Notes under the pieces: generated by a model
What the model was told of the DNA's origin: nothing
The model's database searches: none
What the model saw: only the letters and a program-made list of their open reading frames with translations
Shown here: positions 9,640 through 22,512 of the stretch, in pieces
Position numbering within the stretch: the stretch's first letter is position 1
Layout of the letters: the number at the start of each line of letters is the position of its first letter
Made by a program: the position numbers and the translations under genes
Assembly: GCA_963693315.1 (NCBI GenBank)
Contig: OY856188.1
Coordinates: 149,818,224 to 149,882,223 of the forward strand
DNA length: 64,000 nt
Direction: 5' to 3'
Source of the DNA: Diogma glabrata
Lineage: Eukaryota; Arthropoda; Insecta; Diptera; Cylindrotomidae

Positions 9640-11590
9640 TAAAAAGCAATTAGTGAAACCAAATTTGCAAGCTAATCCAGTTCCTGTAGTTTCTATCAAA
9701 ATGGGGCGGATCATTTTTCGTAAAAATATAATTAGGAAATTGCTTTTACAAATTAATACTAATAAGGCATCTGGGCCAGATAGTATTCCTTCAGTTATTT
9801 TTAAAACATTTGCTAAGCATTACTAAAATTACTAAAATTGTCTATTTGTCATACAAGAAGGAGATTTTTTGAAAAAATGAGTAGTGTACAACCCAGTTCC
9901 AAAAAAGGTGCCTAAAACGGATCCAACAAATTACAAACCCATCAATCTTGCTGGTTGTTGCTAAAGTATTTTTAAAATTAATTTTAATATTATGAGCTTC
10001 TTAAGTCGTCAAAAATAATTAAAGAAAGACAATGAATGATAGTTTTGCTTATGAAAACACACCTCATGCTTCTCATGAAACACTTAATCTATACTCACTC
10101 GTAGCGCTTAATGGCACTAGGTCAAATTTCCTTGGGATATTAAACATTGATTTAAAAACAGTTATGGATTCGGGTATTTCTAACAATGTTGAATTCAACA
10201 TTACCAAAACAAAAGCTTGCTGTTTTTCTAGGTTATCAACGCCTAATCCGTTTTCATTAAAGTTTGATTCTTGAAGAAAAACTGATCTTGAAGAGAAAGA
10301 ATCTCTTAAGCCGCTTTTTCAGTTGCAGCAGTGTGTGCGTTCCTTCGTTCTTTCATTAAACGATTTCTTCTCTTCGATTTTTTAGTTCATGAAAAATTTG
10401 CAGAATGATTTTGTCGCCATCTACAATTATTGTCATAGAATTATGAATTCAGAATGAACATTTACAAGACATATTCAAAAAAATTTATGTGAAGTGTTGT
10501 TTTTTTTGTTAAGTGTTACTTTTTTTGCAATAATATATGACTTCAATCGATTCTATAGTATATAAATGGTAGTTTGGTTGAATTTTCACATCGATTTTGT
10601 TGAGATATTATTATATTATTCAACAAAATTTGTACAGAACTGTTAATAATACGTAAATAAATATTAATTTATTAACTTCTATCTCACAAAATAAATATAA
10701 TATTTATTAATATTTCAAAATTTTTAGTGGCATATCTTAACGTTGTTGATGTCAACAAATAAATAATTTTTTTATGTTTCGATATTTTCTCTTTTTAAAT
10801 TACGATATTTTTGTCTCATTCTTTTTTTTACTCAGAGAAAAAGTTAAAGTTAAACCAACTCTGATGAAAAAACGGCAGCAGAAAAAATTATCATTTTTAA
10901 GGAATCTGATTGGTTAAAAAAAAAACTGAATGAAGGAACGCACACATTGCAGCAACTAAAAACGCGGCTTTAGACTTCTAGTAGTAGAGGTTGAAAATAA
11001 TATGAAGTGGAATTCTCATATTTTTAGCTTGGCTAAGAACGTTGTTCTATTTAAAATTTTTGCGGCGTTGTCGTAAGGATTTTAATAGCAAATAGCTTCT
11101 TTTAATATTTAAGTTATTTAATCGTCCCTGCATAGGGGATCTTACACAGGGGTTCTCTCATAGGGAATGCAGCATACATATAATTAGTTTGAAGTATCTT
11201 GATTCTACATAGCAGAGAGCTGTTAAATTGATTGGCAATTCAAATCTTACAAGCTAAATTGCTTTTGTGTCGCTGATTTGACGGTATTTTACAAATACAT
11301 TATAGATGAATGAGCGTCTGTCTGGATCAAATCGATTTTACCTGAGCCTGCAAACTTCACACGTTACACCAGAGCATCAATAGCAGACCATCTTTTTACT
11401 GTTCGAGTGACAAGATGTAGTCTGGTATCTCTCAAAGGCCTTACTGGCGTGGGTCTTCCCTGATAATTTTACCCTCGAAACTTTAAAATTAGCGTTAAAA
11501 AATGCTCAAAAAATTGATCAATACTCACAAACCCCAGTTCCGTACTTTGCATCGTATCTTCTGATATTCAGAGACGTTAATCTTTAATTT
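9640..11590 (+). pseudogene. Decayed single-ORF LINE (reverse transcriptase remnants), split by a MITE
   Basis: Translation in broken frames gives NKASGPDSIPSVIFKTF near 9757 and PVPKK...NYKPINLAG near 9895. After the MITE insertion it gives C-terminal pieces including MKWNSHIFSLAKN near 11000 and RPCIGDLTQGFSHREC near 11125. These align in order with the intact LINE at 25.5-28.5 kb (NKASGMDNIPPII, VPKKG, NYRPIALLS, and the DLLWNDHVMAMAKS region). Many stops and frameshifts. The 80-codon frame at 10032-10274 is a fragment of this, not a gene. Confidence 0.75.
10309..10970. mobile_element. MITE with ~45-bp terminal inverted repeats, TA target
   Basis: The left end AGCCGCTTTTTCAGTTGC runs on through TGTGTGCGTTCCTTC; the opposite strand of the right end reads AAGCCGCGTTTTTAGTTGC, again followed by TGTGTGCGTTCCTTC. 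TA flanks both sides (10307-10308 and 10971-10972). The 662-bp element has no ORF and splits the decayed LINE around it, so it is younger than that LINE's decay or insertion. Confidence 0.82.
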
Positions 11591-13102
11591 ATTATGCGGT
11601 TATACTAAACAATTCCTAACTTTAAATAAAAAAAACTGAAGTTAGGACCCGACCCGAAAACCCTCCCCCTTGTGTGCGCCCCTGCAACCTACTATATTTG
11701 GACCCTCAAGAAGGACTTTGGACCCTCTCCATCGTCTGTCTTAAGTGAACCAAAAATGTAGCGTAGGATCTTACGGTCAAATACAGATAAATGCGATTCG
11801 TCATTTTGTGTAAGGGTCCACGTTTGTGACCCACACATCACAATCGGTCTAATCAATGTCTTGTATAACTTGAGCTTGGTGTTAGTTGATACATACGGTG
11901 ACCCAAGGAGAGGTTTAATTGAGTAGAAAGTTCGATTACCTGAAGTGATTCGAGCTTTTATATCTGTAAGTATGCTGTTGTTTGAGTCAAGCATTGATGA
12001 TTGATCCCAAATATTTAAAAGATCCAACGCCCTCAATTCGTTCATCGCCGCACATCAAATCTTTCTTCTCAGCCTCTCTTGAAACATTCATATGTTCGGT
12101 TTTATAGTAGTTAATTTTTCTAGCAGATCAATTTTTTTAGCCAAAGACCAATTTTTCTAGCACCACTCTCAAGCGACTTGCAAGTCTCACTCATAACAGC
12201 TTCACTTCGGCCGAGGATGACAACATCATCAGCGTACGCGATCATATGTACTGGGTATATTGTCAAGATATTGTTGTTAGTCGGTAGTTTATTTTGACGG
12301 CACACATATTCCAAGGCTAAATTAAAAAGTATAGGAGAGATAGCATCACCTTGTCTTAAACCGAAGTTGACTTTAAAAACTTTGATATTTCGTTCTCTAC
12401 TCGTACACAGCATTGAGAGTTCTGTGCTGTTATTTTGCATAGTGATACCAGTTTACCAGGAATTCTTATCGACACCAGAGCAGACCATAGAGTCTCTCGT
12501 TCGAGGGAGATTTTTGATAGCAAAATGTAGGAAAAGATCTGATATGCTGTGCAGAGGAGAGGGATTCCTCTGTAGTTTGCACATTGTGGGCGATTAGCCT
12601 TTTTATGTATTGGTATCAGCATAGCTGAGTTCCAGTCCTGTGGCATGGTTTCAGTCCTCCAGATCATTTGAATAAGTTCAAACAATCTTAAGGATTGAGT
12701 TTCACCACCATGTACAATCATTTCGGATGTTATATCGTCGATACCAGGTGCTTTATTGCGTTTTAATTTTGACAGCGCCGCTTCGAATTCCTCTTAGTTT
12801 GGTTGGTCTACATGTACCTTTGACGCACGAATAAGCTTTGGTCGTCGCCCGACTTGTGGCTGGTTACTTAAGTTGAGAAGATTCTCAAAATAAGCGGCTT
12901 AAGTGTCTAAAATATTTTTGAGGTCTACTTGTGGCTCCCCATCTTTGTTTTGATGAAAACGTTGAAGATGATGATTGTTCATCCACCATTCTCTCTTCGT
13001 TCGTCTACATAGCTTTGTAACGGCTTGTCTTGCCTGTTTATAGTTCTCCTTCGTGGACCTGGTGTTGCGTCCTTGTAGATATTTTAGATAGCAATCTCTT
13101 TT

Positions 13103-13355
13103 TAAAATTAAAATTAAAATGCAAGAATTAAATAATTTAAGAACTGATCGAGGATGACGTAAGTCGAAATCGATATTCTATAAAATAAAAAATAAAATTC
13201 AAATTGTTACTATAAGGAAGTTTATATTATTATTAATAAAATATAAAAAAATTAAAAATAAACAGTAAAAAGTATATTTTTAATTCTTGCATTTTAATTC
13301 AAAAGTGACAAAAGCATACAAACAGTGAATAATATGGAAAACCATAATAACACAT
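13103..13355. mobile_element. Small foldback-containing insertion with 15-bp target duplication
   Basis: It is flanked by ATAGCAATCTCTTTT at 13088-13102 and 13356-13370, an exact 15-bp direct repeat of the host LINE sequence. Inside, ATTAAAATGCAAGAATTAAA near the left is mirrored by TTTAATTCTTGCATTTTAAT at about 13280, so part of it can fold back. No coding potential. Direct repeats this long are more LINE/SINE-like than TIR-like; the mechanism is unresolved. Confidence 0.7.
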
Positions 13356-13370
13356 ATAGCAATCTCTTTT

Positions 13371-13542
13371 GGTATTTATTGAGGTTACTGTTGGCACTTG
13401 GCGAAACATTATTAATAATAAATTTATTTTTAATAAAAGAAACACTTGTTTGTGTTTCGTAAATTAATTAATTAATTAAATTAATTAATTTAATTTGCGA
13501 AATACAAACAAGTGTTTCTTTTATTAAAAATAAATTTATTAA
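13371..13542. mobile_element. Near-perfect palindrome insertion (foldback)
   Basis: CAATCTCTTTT occurs at 13360-13370 and again at 13543-13553, flanking the insertion. From about 13412 to 13541 the sequence is one long palindrome. The arm ATAAATTTATTTTTAATAAA, followed by GAAACACTTGTTTG, is mirrored after a TTAATTAATTAA centre. It sits directly next to the other insertion in the same LINE codon region. Confidence 0.72.
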
Positions 13543-14184
13543 CAATCTCTTTTGTATTGAATGGCGTCAAGGCATACTTGATCCATCCATGGCTTCTGGG
13601 AGTGGTTCTGTGGTCGTCCAACTATTCCCTCAGCAGCGTTTAAAACAGCATCTTTGAGCAAATACCAAGACTTATCGACGTCTCCGTTAATGGTTTCTAA
13701 TTTCTCTAATGTTTCAGCAATATGGTTTTGATATCTCTCTTCCGTTTCAGCATTCCTTAATGATGAGATGTTAAAACGTTTCCGTTGGTTGAATTTTGCG
13801 ATGCCTGGATTTGGGAAGTGGAACATTATTTTAGCACATACAAGGAAGTGGTCACTTCCAATGTATACACCTCTAAAGTATCGCACATCCAGAACGCTCG
13901 AAAAGAAACCTGCTGTTACTAGCACGTGATCAATTTGATTTCGAGTGTTTCCATTCGGTGAGACCCAAGTCTGCTTATGAATCGATCGATGCGGCAAGAA
14001 CATACACGCAGTTCTCAATTTATTTAATAATGGAAACTCAGTCATTCTCTCTGCACCATTATCATTCGAATTCAAATGCAGGCTGTTGGGAACCACCACA
14101 TTTCCATAAGAGATATCTCTTCCACCTGCCCATTAAAGTCACCAAGAACCATAATCAAGTCGCGTGTTTTGAGCGACTTAAGAA

Positions 14185-14290
14185 TATTATATATATTATG
14201 CTTAATATATAGTCAATAATACTTCATAAGCAAATTAAAATTGTTTAATTGTGGTCAAATAAGAAATTTCATAGATAATATATTTTCTTT
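14185..14290. repeat. Repeat copy that is the unfilled counterpart of 38230-38290/42400-42440
   Basis: TATTATGCTTAATATATAGTC, then TTCATAAGCAAATT and AAATAAGAAATTTCATAGA appear here contiguously. At 38.2-42.4 kb the same landmarks occur in the same order but separated by a 0.5-kb foldback and the 3.56-kb pogo element. This copy therefore preserves an ancestral empty site. Confidence 0.75.
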
Positions 14291-14299
14291 AAAAACTTT

Positions 14300-16200
14300 T
14301 ACAGATATTACAGATATTTTCTTTACCGACTGGAAGTCATCGTTTATCGTTTTCGTTTAAACACATCGTTTAAAGTATAAATTTAAAAAATTGTAGGTAA
14401 AGTTTCGATTAAAAACAAATATAAATAAATTTTTGTGTGACCATTACCGTGTAATTGGGCTGAGAGAGTGATGATCGGCTAATCCGGAAGGGAAGACGGA
14501 GAGGGATCTACTACTAGTATGGGGTGAGTACATTTATATTTGCCTATAGGTATAGGGTTGTGTGGGTAATAAATTTTTTGATAAATTTTTTTTTTTGCGG
14601 AAAGAACTCAGAGAATATATTTTATATCTGACAGTTTATTATCGGAGGAAAAAATTATACGATATATCTGATACAAATTTTATTTTATCACCGATTTCTT
14701 CGATATTGAAAAAAAACATACTCATTATTAGTTTAATTAATTAATTACACACAATTGATATAATGATTAGCTTCGATTCGATTCGATCAAAATATTCAAT
14801 CCCTTCAAAATACTGCGATATTGACAGAAATAAACACAGCAACCGAAACATCAACAGAAACAGTAAATCAAATTCAATCTCAAATATTCAATCCTTTAAA
14901 TAACCACCTGTAGGCGACCACCGAAGCTTATTTACTTTCAGTCACTAGTTAGAAAAACATTTTCAGTCACTACGTAGCTTGAAGTAGAAAAAATTAGTTT
15001 TTTTTTGTACTTTCACTCGCGACCATATTTGTTTGATTTTACATGAAAAAAATTCAAACTTGCGGACTTGTCCTCATTTCGATTACAAACAAAAACCCGT
15101 ACTAATATCCCCTTTGGATATAAATTTGATGTCGAGCAATACAAACAAAGAAATTTTTTTCTAATTAATCTTTTTTTTATTAATTTAGTTATTAAAAATT
15201 TGAACTAAACACATTTTATATAAATATATTTTTTTTTTAATTTAGCTATTAAAAATTTGAGCTAAACACATTCAAGATTACTTGAACTAAGGCGAGAGTG
15301 GATTTTTTTTTATTATTTTTATCGTTAATTAAGAAAATTTAGTAAAAGGGACAGTTTTGATCTGTTTATCTTATAAGCACATAGGAAATAAAGCAAAAAT
15401 TAAAACAACAGAAAAATTCTTGGCAAAACAGTGTAATTTTGTATTGATTTTGATATTTTCAAAGGGCTGTATCTTGGACCTCGGTGCTCCGATACAACTC
15501 GTTTTGGTTTTATTTGCTTCAGTGAGTGATTCTTTATCAAATAAAAAAAATTATTGGCGCCTAAGTAAAAGTAATATCCCTAAGTATAAAGTAATATGAA
15601 TTTTTAAAGCAAAAAATATCAAAAATAAACAACTTACAGTCTTTTAGAAAACTCATGGAACTGACAGAACAAAAATTATAATCCAATAAGAGCATGTTCA
15701 TGGGTGGAGTCGGGTATTTATAAAAAACATAAAGGTCGATTTCGACGATGAAAGAAGTTTTTGAAGTCAAACTTCTTTCTAAAGTAAAACTTTCTTTCTT
15801 CGTAAAGGCGGGTTATGAGAATTTTTCAACGGAAGTATAAAAAACGAATATAATATTCGGTAAATATACGATACAATTCGATTATGACACACATATAAAT
15901 TTCAAGTCATTCATTTGTTCATTTGTTATTATATTTTTTATTCACTTATTTAGTCTCGTACTAAATGTGTAACGGTTGTCCAATTCTTCTCATTAAATAA
16001 TTGAAACACATATGTTACATTTCAGAATGTATTTATAAACATCTTCAGAATGTATTTATCAACATATTTATAAACATTCTCATTTTGAATTTCGTAGATT
16101 AAACATCGATTTCATTTATTCTACATAAAAATAAAGATTGAAAGAGAAAATAACTAAGCCTAATAAAAAAACGGAAAATTAATGAAATTAATTCAATAAA
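14300..16200. other. AT-rich spacer, no gene seen
   Basis: No frame with recognisable domains on either strand. It contains one local direct duplication (15173-15273) and short homopolymer runs. Confidence 0.4.
15173..15273. repeat. Direct duplication of about 50 bp
   Basis: TTTTTTTATTAATTTAGTT, ATTAAAAATTTGA and CTAAACACATT recur in the same order starting near 15228 with a few substitutions (TTAGCTATTAAAAATTTGAG...). No function evident. Confidence 0.75.
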
Positions 16201-16376
16201 ATTGTGTATGAACAGTTGATCTGCATTTTATTATTATTAAATTACTAGTGATAACTTAAAGTTATGTATAGTGTTCATATGGCTATGTAAAGTAATCTTT
16301 AATCAAGTCAATTGATCGTGAAATTGTTGATTTACTTACATATATTTTAATACTTAAATATTAATTTTTGTGTACA

Positions 16377-17307
16377 ATGAGTAACTGTAAAGTTTGTAAC
16401 GTTAAAATAGATCGGTACTCAAAAAATATACAGTGTACTCACTGCCAAAATTTATTTCATATGGTTTGTGAGAGTGTGAACGAGAATATTAAAACTATCT
16501 GGAAATGCCATGCATGCCTTCCAATTGACACTGAAAAACACGATCAATTTGGTGTGAAAAATTCAAATCAGACTATTGCAGCTGCATTAGCGGCGGTTAA
16601 AACAGATATTGAAGCGCTGCAAACTAAACAGAAGGAATGTTGGTCATCGTTAAAAGTGCTAGATGAAATTAAAACTCAACAAAAACAATTTGGGGAAACC
16701 TTGATATCTGTGAGCTCTCAGTCTACTTTTGGAATCCAAGGTAAATCTAAATGAACGTAAAATAGCTGGTTTGGAAAAGGAGAATTATACGATTAAAACT
16801 AGATTGGAAGCCTCTGAAAAGCGATGTGATCTCCTGGAAAAACAAAGCTACTCCTCCAAGATCCAGATTTATGGTGTACCACAAGCCAAGCAGGAAAACA
16901 TACTTCAAATTGTGATAAATATTCTGAACTTTGTCCAATGTCCAACCTCAATCAACGATATTAAACATGTATACCGTAATAAATCTAAATCAATCATCAA
17001 ACCAATTACGGTAGAATTTCATTCTACTATAAGAAAGCATCAGGTTTTACGTGTTTTGAAAGTTAGAAAAACATTGAATGCCAAGGATATTGGATTTGTA
17101 CAGGATTCGAAAATATTTCTAACTGATTATTTACCACCACATAAGAAAAGTTTGTTATATGAAGCTAAAAGTGTATTACAAAAAGAAGACCATCCAAACC
17201 GTTATGAATTTGTATGGGCTAACTACGGCAACATATATTGTAAAAAATGTGAAAAGAGTGATGTCATTAAAATTTCATCATCAATTGACTTGTACAATAT
17301 AAAGTGA
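16377..17307 (+). pseudogene. LINE ORF1 (PHD finger, coiled coil, RRM-like), one frameshift
   Basis: The ATG at 16377 opens a frame whose first 45 residues form a C4HC3-type finger: CKVC, CTHC, FHMVC, WKCHAC. A helical region rich in Lys, Glu and Gln follows. Near 16726-16735 the frame breaks at a short T/G run and continues one frame over at 16729. There it has a heptad-like segment (IAGLEKENYTIKTRL) and an RNA-binding-like domain beginning IQIYGVPQ and ending with FVWANYGNIYCKK. This layout is that of the nucleic-acid-binding ORF1 of CR1/Jockey-group LINEs. Stop at 17305-17307; ORF2 relics begin about 170 bp downstream. Confidence 0.78.
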
Positions 17308-19249
17308 TTTGTATAAGTATAACTTTTTCATTATTAGAATTTTGATTGTATATTTACTTCTTGATTTAATTTACTTTTGATTTAACTAACTGAATTTTAT
17401 TAAAACAACTCCCTAAAAGTCAATTAAACTTAGATTTATAATTATCTTTTTATAGTCGAACGGTTATTTATATATTTGATTTTTGATTTTAGATTTTATG
17501 GATGGCTTAATGATAACATATTTCATAGTGAGTTTATTGATAGCAAGTATGTTATAATTAGGAAGGACAGAAATCTAGCAAAGTGCAAAAAACATGATGG
17601 GGGTGGAACTTTGATTGCGATAAAAAGAAATTTTCAATTTACTGAATTGCAGTATGGTGATAATGATCATTTGTATGATAACGTTTGGGTAAAAATTAAA
17701 CTCCAAAGTTTTGATTTAATAATTGGTACTTTTTATATATCTCCAAAAGCCAAATATGAGCATAATGATTTTAAACGACAAACAATCTAGTGACTCTACC
17801 GAAATCAGCAATCTTTTTGCAGAACATTTTTCTTCGGTTTATGAAATGGGTTTTGACTTAAACTATAATGTACCAGAATGTTCTACCCCAGAGATGTTAA
17901 AGAGTTCTACACCTATTACTTTCATGGAAATAAGCAATGCTATATCAAGCCTTGATACGAATAAGTCTGGTGGGCCAGATATGATACCCAATAAATTTCT
18001 GTTTAATCTCAAAGAAATACTAGTTATTCCGTTACATATAATCTTTAATAAATCTTTGAATACAGGTGTGTTTCCGCTTAAATGGAAGGAAGCCAGCATT
18101 ACTCCAGTTCATAAATCAGGAAATGCTAGTATTATATCTAACTATAGGCCCATATCGATACTTAATAGTCTTGCTAAGCTGTTTGAAAAATTATGCATTT
18201 GAAAATATTTCACATAGTATGTCTTGCTATTAATATTAAACAACATGGTTTCTATCCGAAAAGATCAACTGTTAGTAACTTGCTTGAATTTTCCAATATT
18301 CTATATAACGAGTTAGATAGTAATGGTCAAACTGATTGCCTATATGCTGATTTCTCCAAAGCATTTGATAAAGTTAAGCACCCGATTCTCATTACGAAGC
18401 TTGCTAAAGTTGGCTTAATGCATGACTTGCAGAGATGGATTAAATCGTACTTGACTGAAAGAACACAGTATGTTAAATATAATAATCATAAATCGTACAA
18501 ATTTAGTCCAACTTCCGGCGTCCCTCAAGGATCTATATTAGGCCCTTTGTTATTCATTATATATATTAACGATATAACTGATAAACTTAAATGTGAATAC
18601 CTTTTATATGCAGACGACTTAAAATTGTTTTGGTCAATTCAATCGGTTACGGACTGTTTGAAACTTCAATATGATATTGAGTCGTTAAATGATTGGTGTG
18701 TAGTAAACGAACTACCACTGAATTTGGATAAATGTTTTATAATGACCTTTACGCGTAAAATTAATAAAATCTTTTTTAACTACAAAATTAAAAAATTTTC
18801 ACTTGAGAGAGTTGAAAGTATGCGTGATCTTGGTGTAATTTTTGACAGCAAATTAAAGTTTAGCGATCACATAGAAAATGTTTTAAAGAGATCTTTTCAG
18901 ATGTTAGGTTTTATAATGCGCAGAGGAAAGGAGTTTAGTGAACCAAATATTTTTATCACATTATTTAATTCAATAGTTCGCTCTATATTGGAGTATGGAT
19001 CAATCATTTGGGCTCCGTTCTATGATATTTATTCCCTTAAAGTTGAGCGAGTTCAGCGGGTTTTCACGAGATTCCTATTCCATAAATTTAAGTTACAGCT
19101 ACCAACTACATATAAAAATCGTCTTATGCACTTTCGTATGTTTAGTCTGGAATTAAGACGCATCATTGCCAGTGAAACGTTACTTTTTAAAATAATAAAT
19201 AATATTATTGAAACTGATGTCATAAGATACATTAATTTTTATGCTCCTG

Positions 19250-19260
19250 CTTACAATACT
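19250..19260. repeat. Target-site duplication (left) of nested LINE
   Basis: CTTACAATACT, identical to 23961-23971. Confidence 0.88.
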
Positions 19261-19520
19261 TTATTATTATTATTATTAGCTCGTTGACACCCTATTTTAC
19301 AATTTTAAATTCTTAAATTACTAATTCATTATGTTTTTATCATTTAGAAATTCAATTTAAGTTTTTTTTTTTTTTTTGTACTAAATTTTAGATTCTAACA
19401 TTACTAGTTCATTATTTTTAATTTAATTTAGAAATTCAATTATAAGTAAATTTTTTTTTTTTTTTTTAAGAAATTTTAGTTTTAATTTTAGTCAAATTTT
19501 ACATATTATATATAAATATT

Positions 19521-22434
19521 TTAAGCGTTGAGGGTATAAGCCTCCCCCAAATTTTTCCACGATATTTTGTCTTGTGCTAGTATTTGCCAGTTGCTACACA
19601 TTTCGTTTATATCATCCATCCATCTTTTACGTTGTCTACCCACTTTTCTTTTACCATTCGGTTCCCAGTTTGTAGTTAAGGTAGTCCATCTTTGATCTTC
19701 TAGCCTAGCTATATGTCCTGCCCATCGCCATTTTAACTCTTTAGACCGTTGTATCACATCTGTTATTTTTGTTCTCTCCCTAATAGTAACGTTTTTTGTT
19801 CTTGTCCATCTACTCACTTGCAGCATCGACCGTTCCATTGACCTTTGGCATACCCTCAATTTTTCCATATTTTTAGTAGTTAACGACCAAGTTTGTGCGC
19901 CGTATGTTAAGATCGGCAATATAGCGATATCGAAAATATATTTAATGTTTTCAGAGGATATATTATTATTTAATAGTTTTTTAATACTCCAGAATTGCTT
20001 CCATGCGTTGGTGATCCTCCTGTCAACTTCTTTGTCTTGTCGATCACTAATAGATATGAGTTGGCCTAGGTATACAAAGTTATCTACTCTTTCGATTATT
20101 TCACCATCTATAGTTATTTCAGGCATATCAAAATTAGAAATTATTTTTGTTTTGCTTTTGTTTAATAGCAAACCAACTTTTCCACTTTCTTCTTTTAGTT
20201 CTAGTAACATATTTTTTATTTCGTGGAAGTTTTTACCGAATAGAGCTATGTCATCTGCAAAACGTAAATTGTTTAGAACTTTATTGTTTAGATGTAGACC
20301 AGAATTTTCCCAATTTAATTTTTTAAACACTTCTTCCAGTACTGCGGCAAATAGTTCTGGTGATAGGGGGTCTCCCTGTCTTACACCTCTATTTATGTGA
20401 AAATAGCTTCCTTCCTGCTCCAACATGATTTTTGCCTCGCAGTTCTTATATATATTTTGTATAATTCGTATATATTTATGATGAATATTTTGATCGTTCA
20501 GCGCTCGCCAGATAAAAACGTGCTCAATAGTATCGAATGCCTTCTGATAATCAATAAATGCAATTACTATTGGTAGTTAAAATTCTGAGCATTTTTCTAC
20601 TATTTGTGTTATACTGTGAAGATGGTCTGTCGTTGAGTATCCTGATCTGAATCCAGCTTGGTCAGTTGATTTATTCTCATTTAAAGTTTTAGATATGCGT
20701 TTTAGTATGCATTTTGCGAATATTTTATAGATTGTTGAGATTAGACTGATAGGGCGATAGTTGTTAATGTCTTCTTTGCTTCCTTTTTTGTGGATTAGAA
20801 TTGTAGTTGATTTTTTCCATTGCTCTGGTATTGTTTCTGTTTCTATAACTTTATTAAATAAGTTTGTTAATTTTGGTACGATTTCATTTGTAGCATATTT
20901 TAGATACTCTGCGTTTATATTATCGCTTCCGGCTGATTTTTCATTTTTTAGTTGTGCTATAGATTCTTTTACCTCCAGCTCGGAAAGTGGTAGTATATCA
21001 GAGTTATCATTTATCTCTGGCATAAGTTGACTTTTTTGTTGCTGAGACATTGAAGTTGTATATAGTTTTTTGTAGAATTTAGTTGCTTCGTTTACAATGT
21101 CTTTCCTGTTTGTTGTTTTGATGTTATTTGTTAATAGTTTTGTTATCCATTTTTTCCCTTCTGTAAAATTCTTCTTTATTTTGTTTAGAGAACCAGTATC
21201 TTTCAAAGTGTTTTTTATGAAACTTTCTTTGTATTGTTTTATATCTTTTTTGCTTGCTTTTTTAATTTGTTTACGTATATTTTTTAATTCTTCTTTTTCA
21301 TTTTCTGACAATATTTCTTTGATTCTCAATTCTTCTCTTTTTTCTATAAGATAAAGCGTTTCTTCGGATAATTTATTTATTTTAGTTTTGTTTGTTTTTA
21401 GTATATTGCTAGCCGTAATAATAGAATTCTCTACAGCGTTGTAATCGTTTTGGATGTTATCTGTTGGTGTATTTCTTATTGGATCTATGAGATCGGCTAC
21501 TGTTTTACGATATCTGTCTTGTATTTGTGGTGTAATTTGGTTTGGTAAAAATTTTTGTTCTGGTAGTTTTCTTCTTTTCTTTGTGTTTATATTAAATGTA
21601 CCTCTAACTAGTCTGTGATCAGAATCGAATTTAAAATTGTTGATTACTGATACATCGTTTATGTTTTCTCTTTTATTTGTTAATATGAAATCTATTTCAT
21701 TTTTTGTATTTTTTCCAGGTCCATTTCTGTTTATCTCTTTTTTTAAAGAAAGAATTACCGATTAATAATTTATGTTGCCAGATCCACTGAATTAATCTTT
21801 CGCCATTTCTGTTTCTGGTACCATAGGTGAAATTTCCCATTATTAAATCTTCGCCGGTTTCCTTTTTACCAATTTTACTATTAAAGTCACCCATAATTAT
21901 GATATGGTTGCTTTGGATTCTATTTATAGTTTCGTCTAATGTTTCGTAGAATTTATCTAGTATTTCATTGGTCGCATTTTCCGTTGGAGCATATATTTGT
22001 ATGATTGATAAGCTTGTGGATTCGAACTTTAATTTTAGCGCAATTATTCTTTCATTGACTGAGATAACTTCTTCTATACTATTTTTCAAATGTTTGTTTA
22101 TTAAAAATCCTACTCCATATAACCCTTTGGTTTTTCCTTTATAGCATAATACTGAACCATCTGATCTTTCGATTATTTCTTCACCGCATCTTCTAACCTC
22201 AGAGAGTCCAACTACATCCCATTTTATTTTATTTAATGCATTATCCAGCTTAGCAGCTTTTTCTTCACTCATTAGAGATCTAACGTTATAAGTACAAATG
22301 TAAAGTATATCTTTATTTATTTTTAAATTTTCGAAATTATCATCCTTTTTAAAATTTGGGGGGAGATGGCCATTATTCCCCACGGTGGCCAACCGGATTG
22401 GGGTATTTTTCATTATACTAGTATATTTTATCAT
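19521..22434 (-). pseudogene. RTE-like LINE ORF2 (endonuclease and RT), one frameshift and one stop
   Basis: Translation from 22434 gives the EN with CTYNVRSL, GLSEVRRCGE, IIMGDFNSKIG and, after a frameshift near 21720 (GPGKNTKNEIDFIL), FDSDHRLVRG. The second frame then runs open to a single TAA at 20579-20577 just before IAFIDYQKAFDTIEH. It continues through GVRQGDPLSPELF and LRFADDIALFG to SYGAQTW-like TYGAQTWSLTT and a basic C terminus (RQRKRWMDDI), stopping at 19521. Apart from these two lesions it is full length (about 970 codons). GVRQGD, FADD and the QTW motif indicate the RTE group. Confidence 0.85.
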
Positions 22435-22512
22435 TAATTGATTTTCGTTTCCGTTGTCTTTTGTTTGGTTATTGTTTTTGATTTTTAATGTTCGCTTTTT
22501 GGATTTTAGCTG

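Larger units (their letters stand above)
11690..14184 (-). pseudogene. RTE-type LINE, 5'-truncated and decayed, antisense
   Basis: Read on the minus strand from 14184, the endonuclease C-terminal half comes first: LIMVLGDFNGQV near the 5' edge, RNQIDHVLVT near 13940 and GSDHFLVCAK near 13850. RT pieces follow: MLIPIHKKANRPQCANYRG (about 12600), GLRQGDAISPILFNLALEY (about 12340) and AYADDVVILGRS (about 12230). The C-terminal TLIRPIVMCGSQTWT lies near 11840. GxRQGD and SQTWT are RTE-clade hallmarks. Frameshifts and stops break it into four or five frames. Two small elements interrupt it at 13103-13355 and 13371-13542. Confidence 0.85.

Noticed and set aside
11640..11690. Possible hAT right end GTGCGCCCCTG with C-rich run
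   Set aside because: The pattern resembles a hAT terminus but I found no matching left end or 8-bp duplication nearby.
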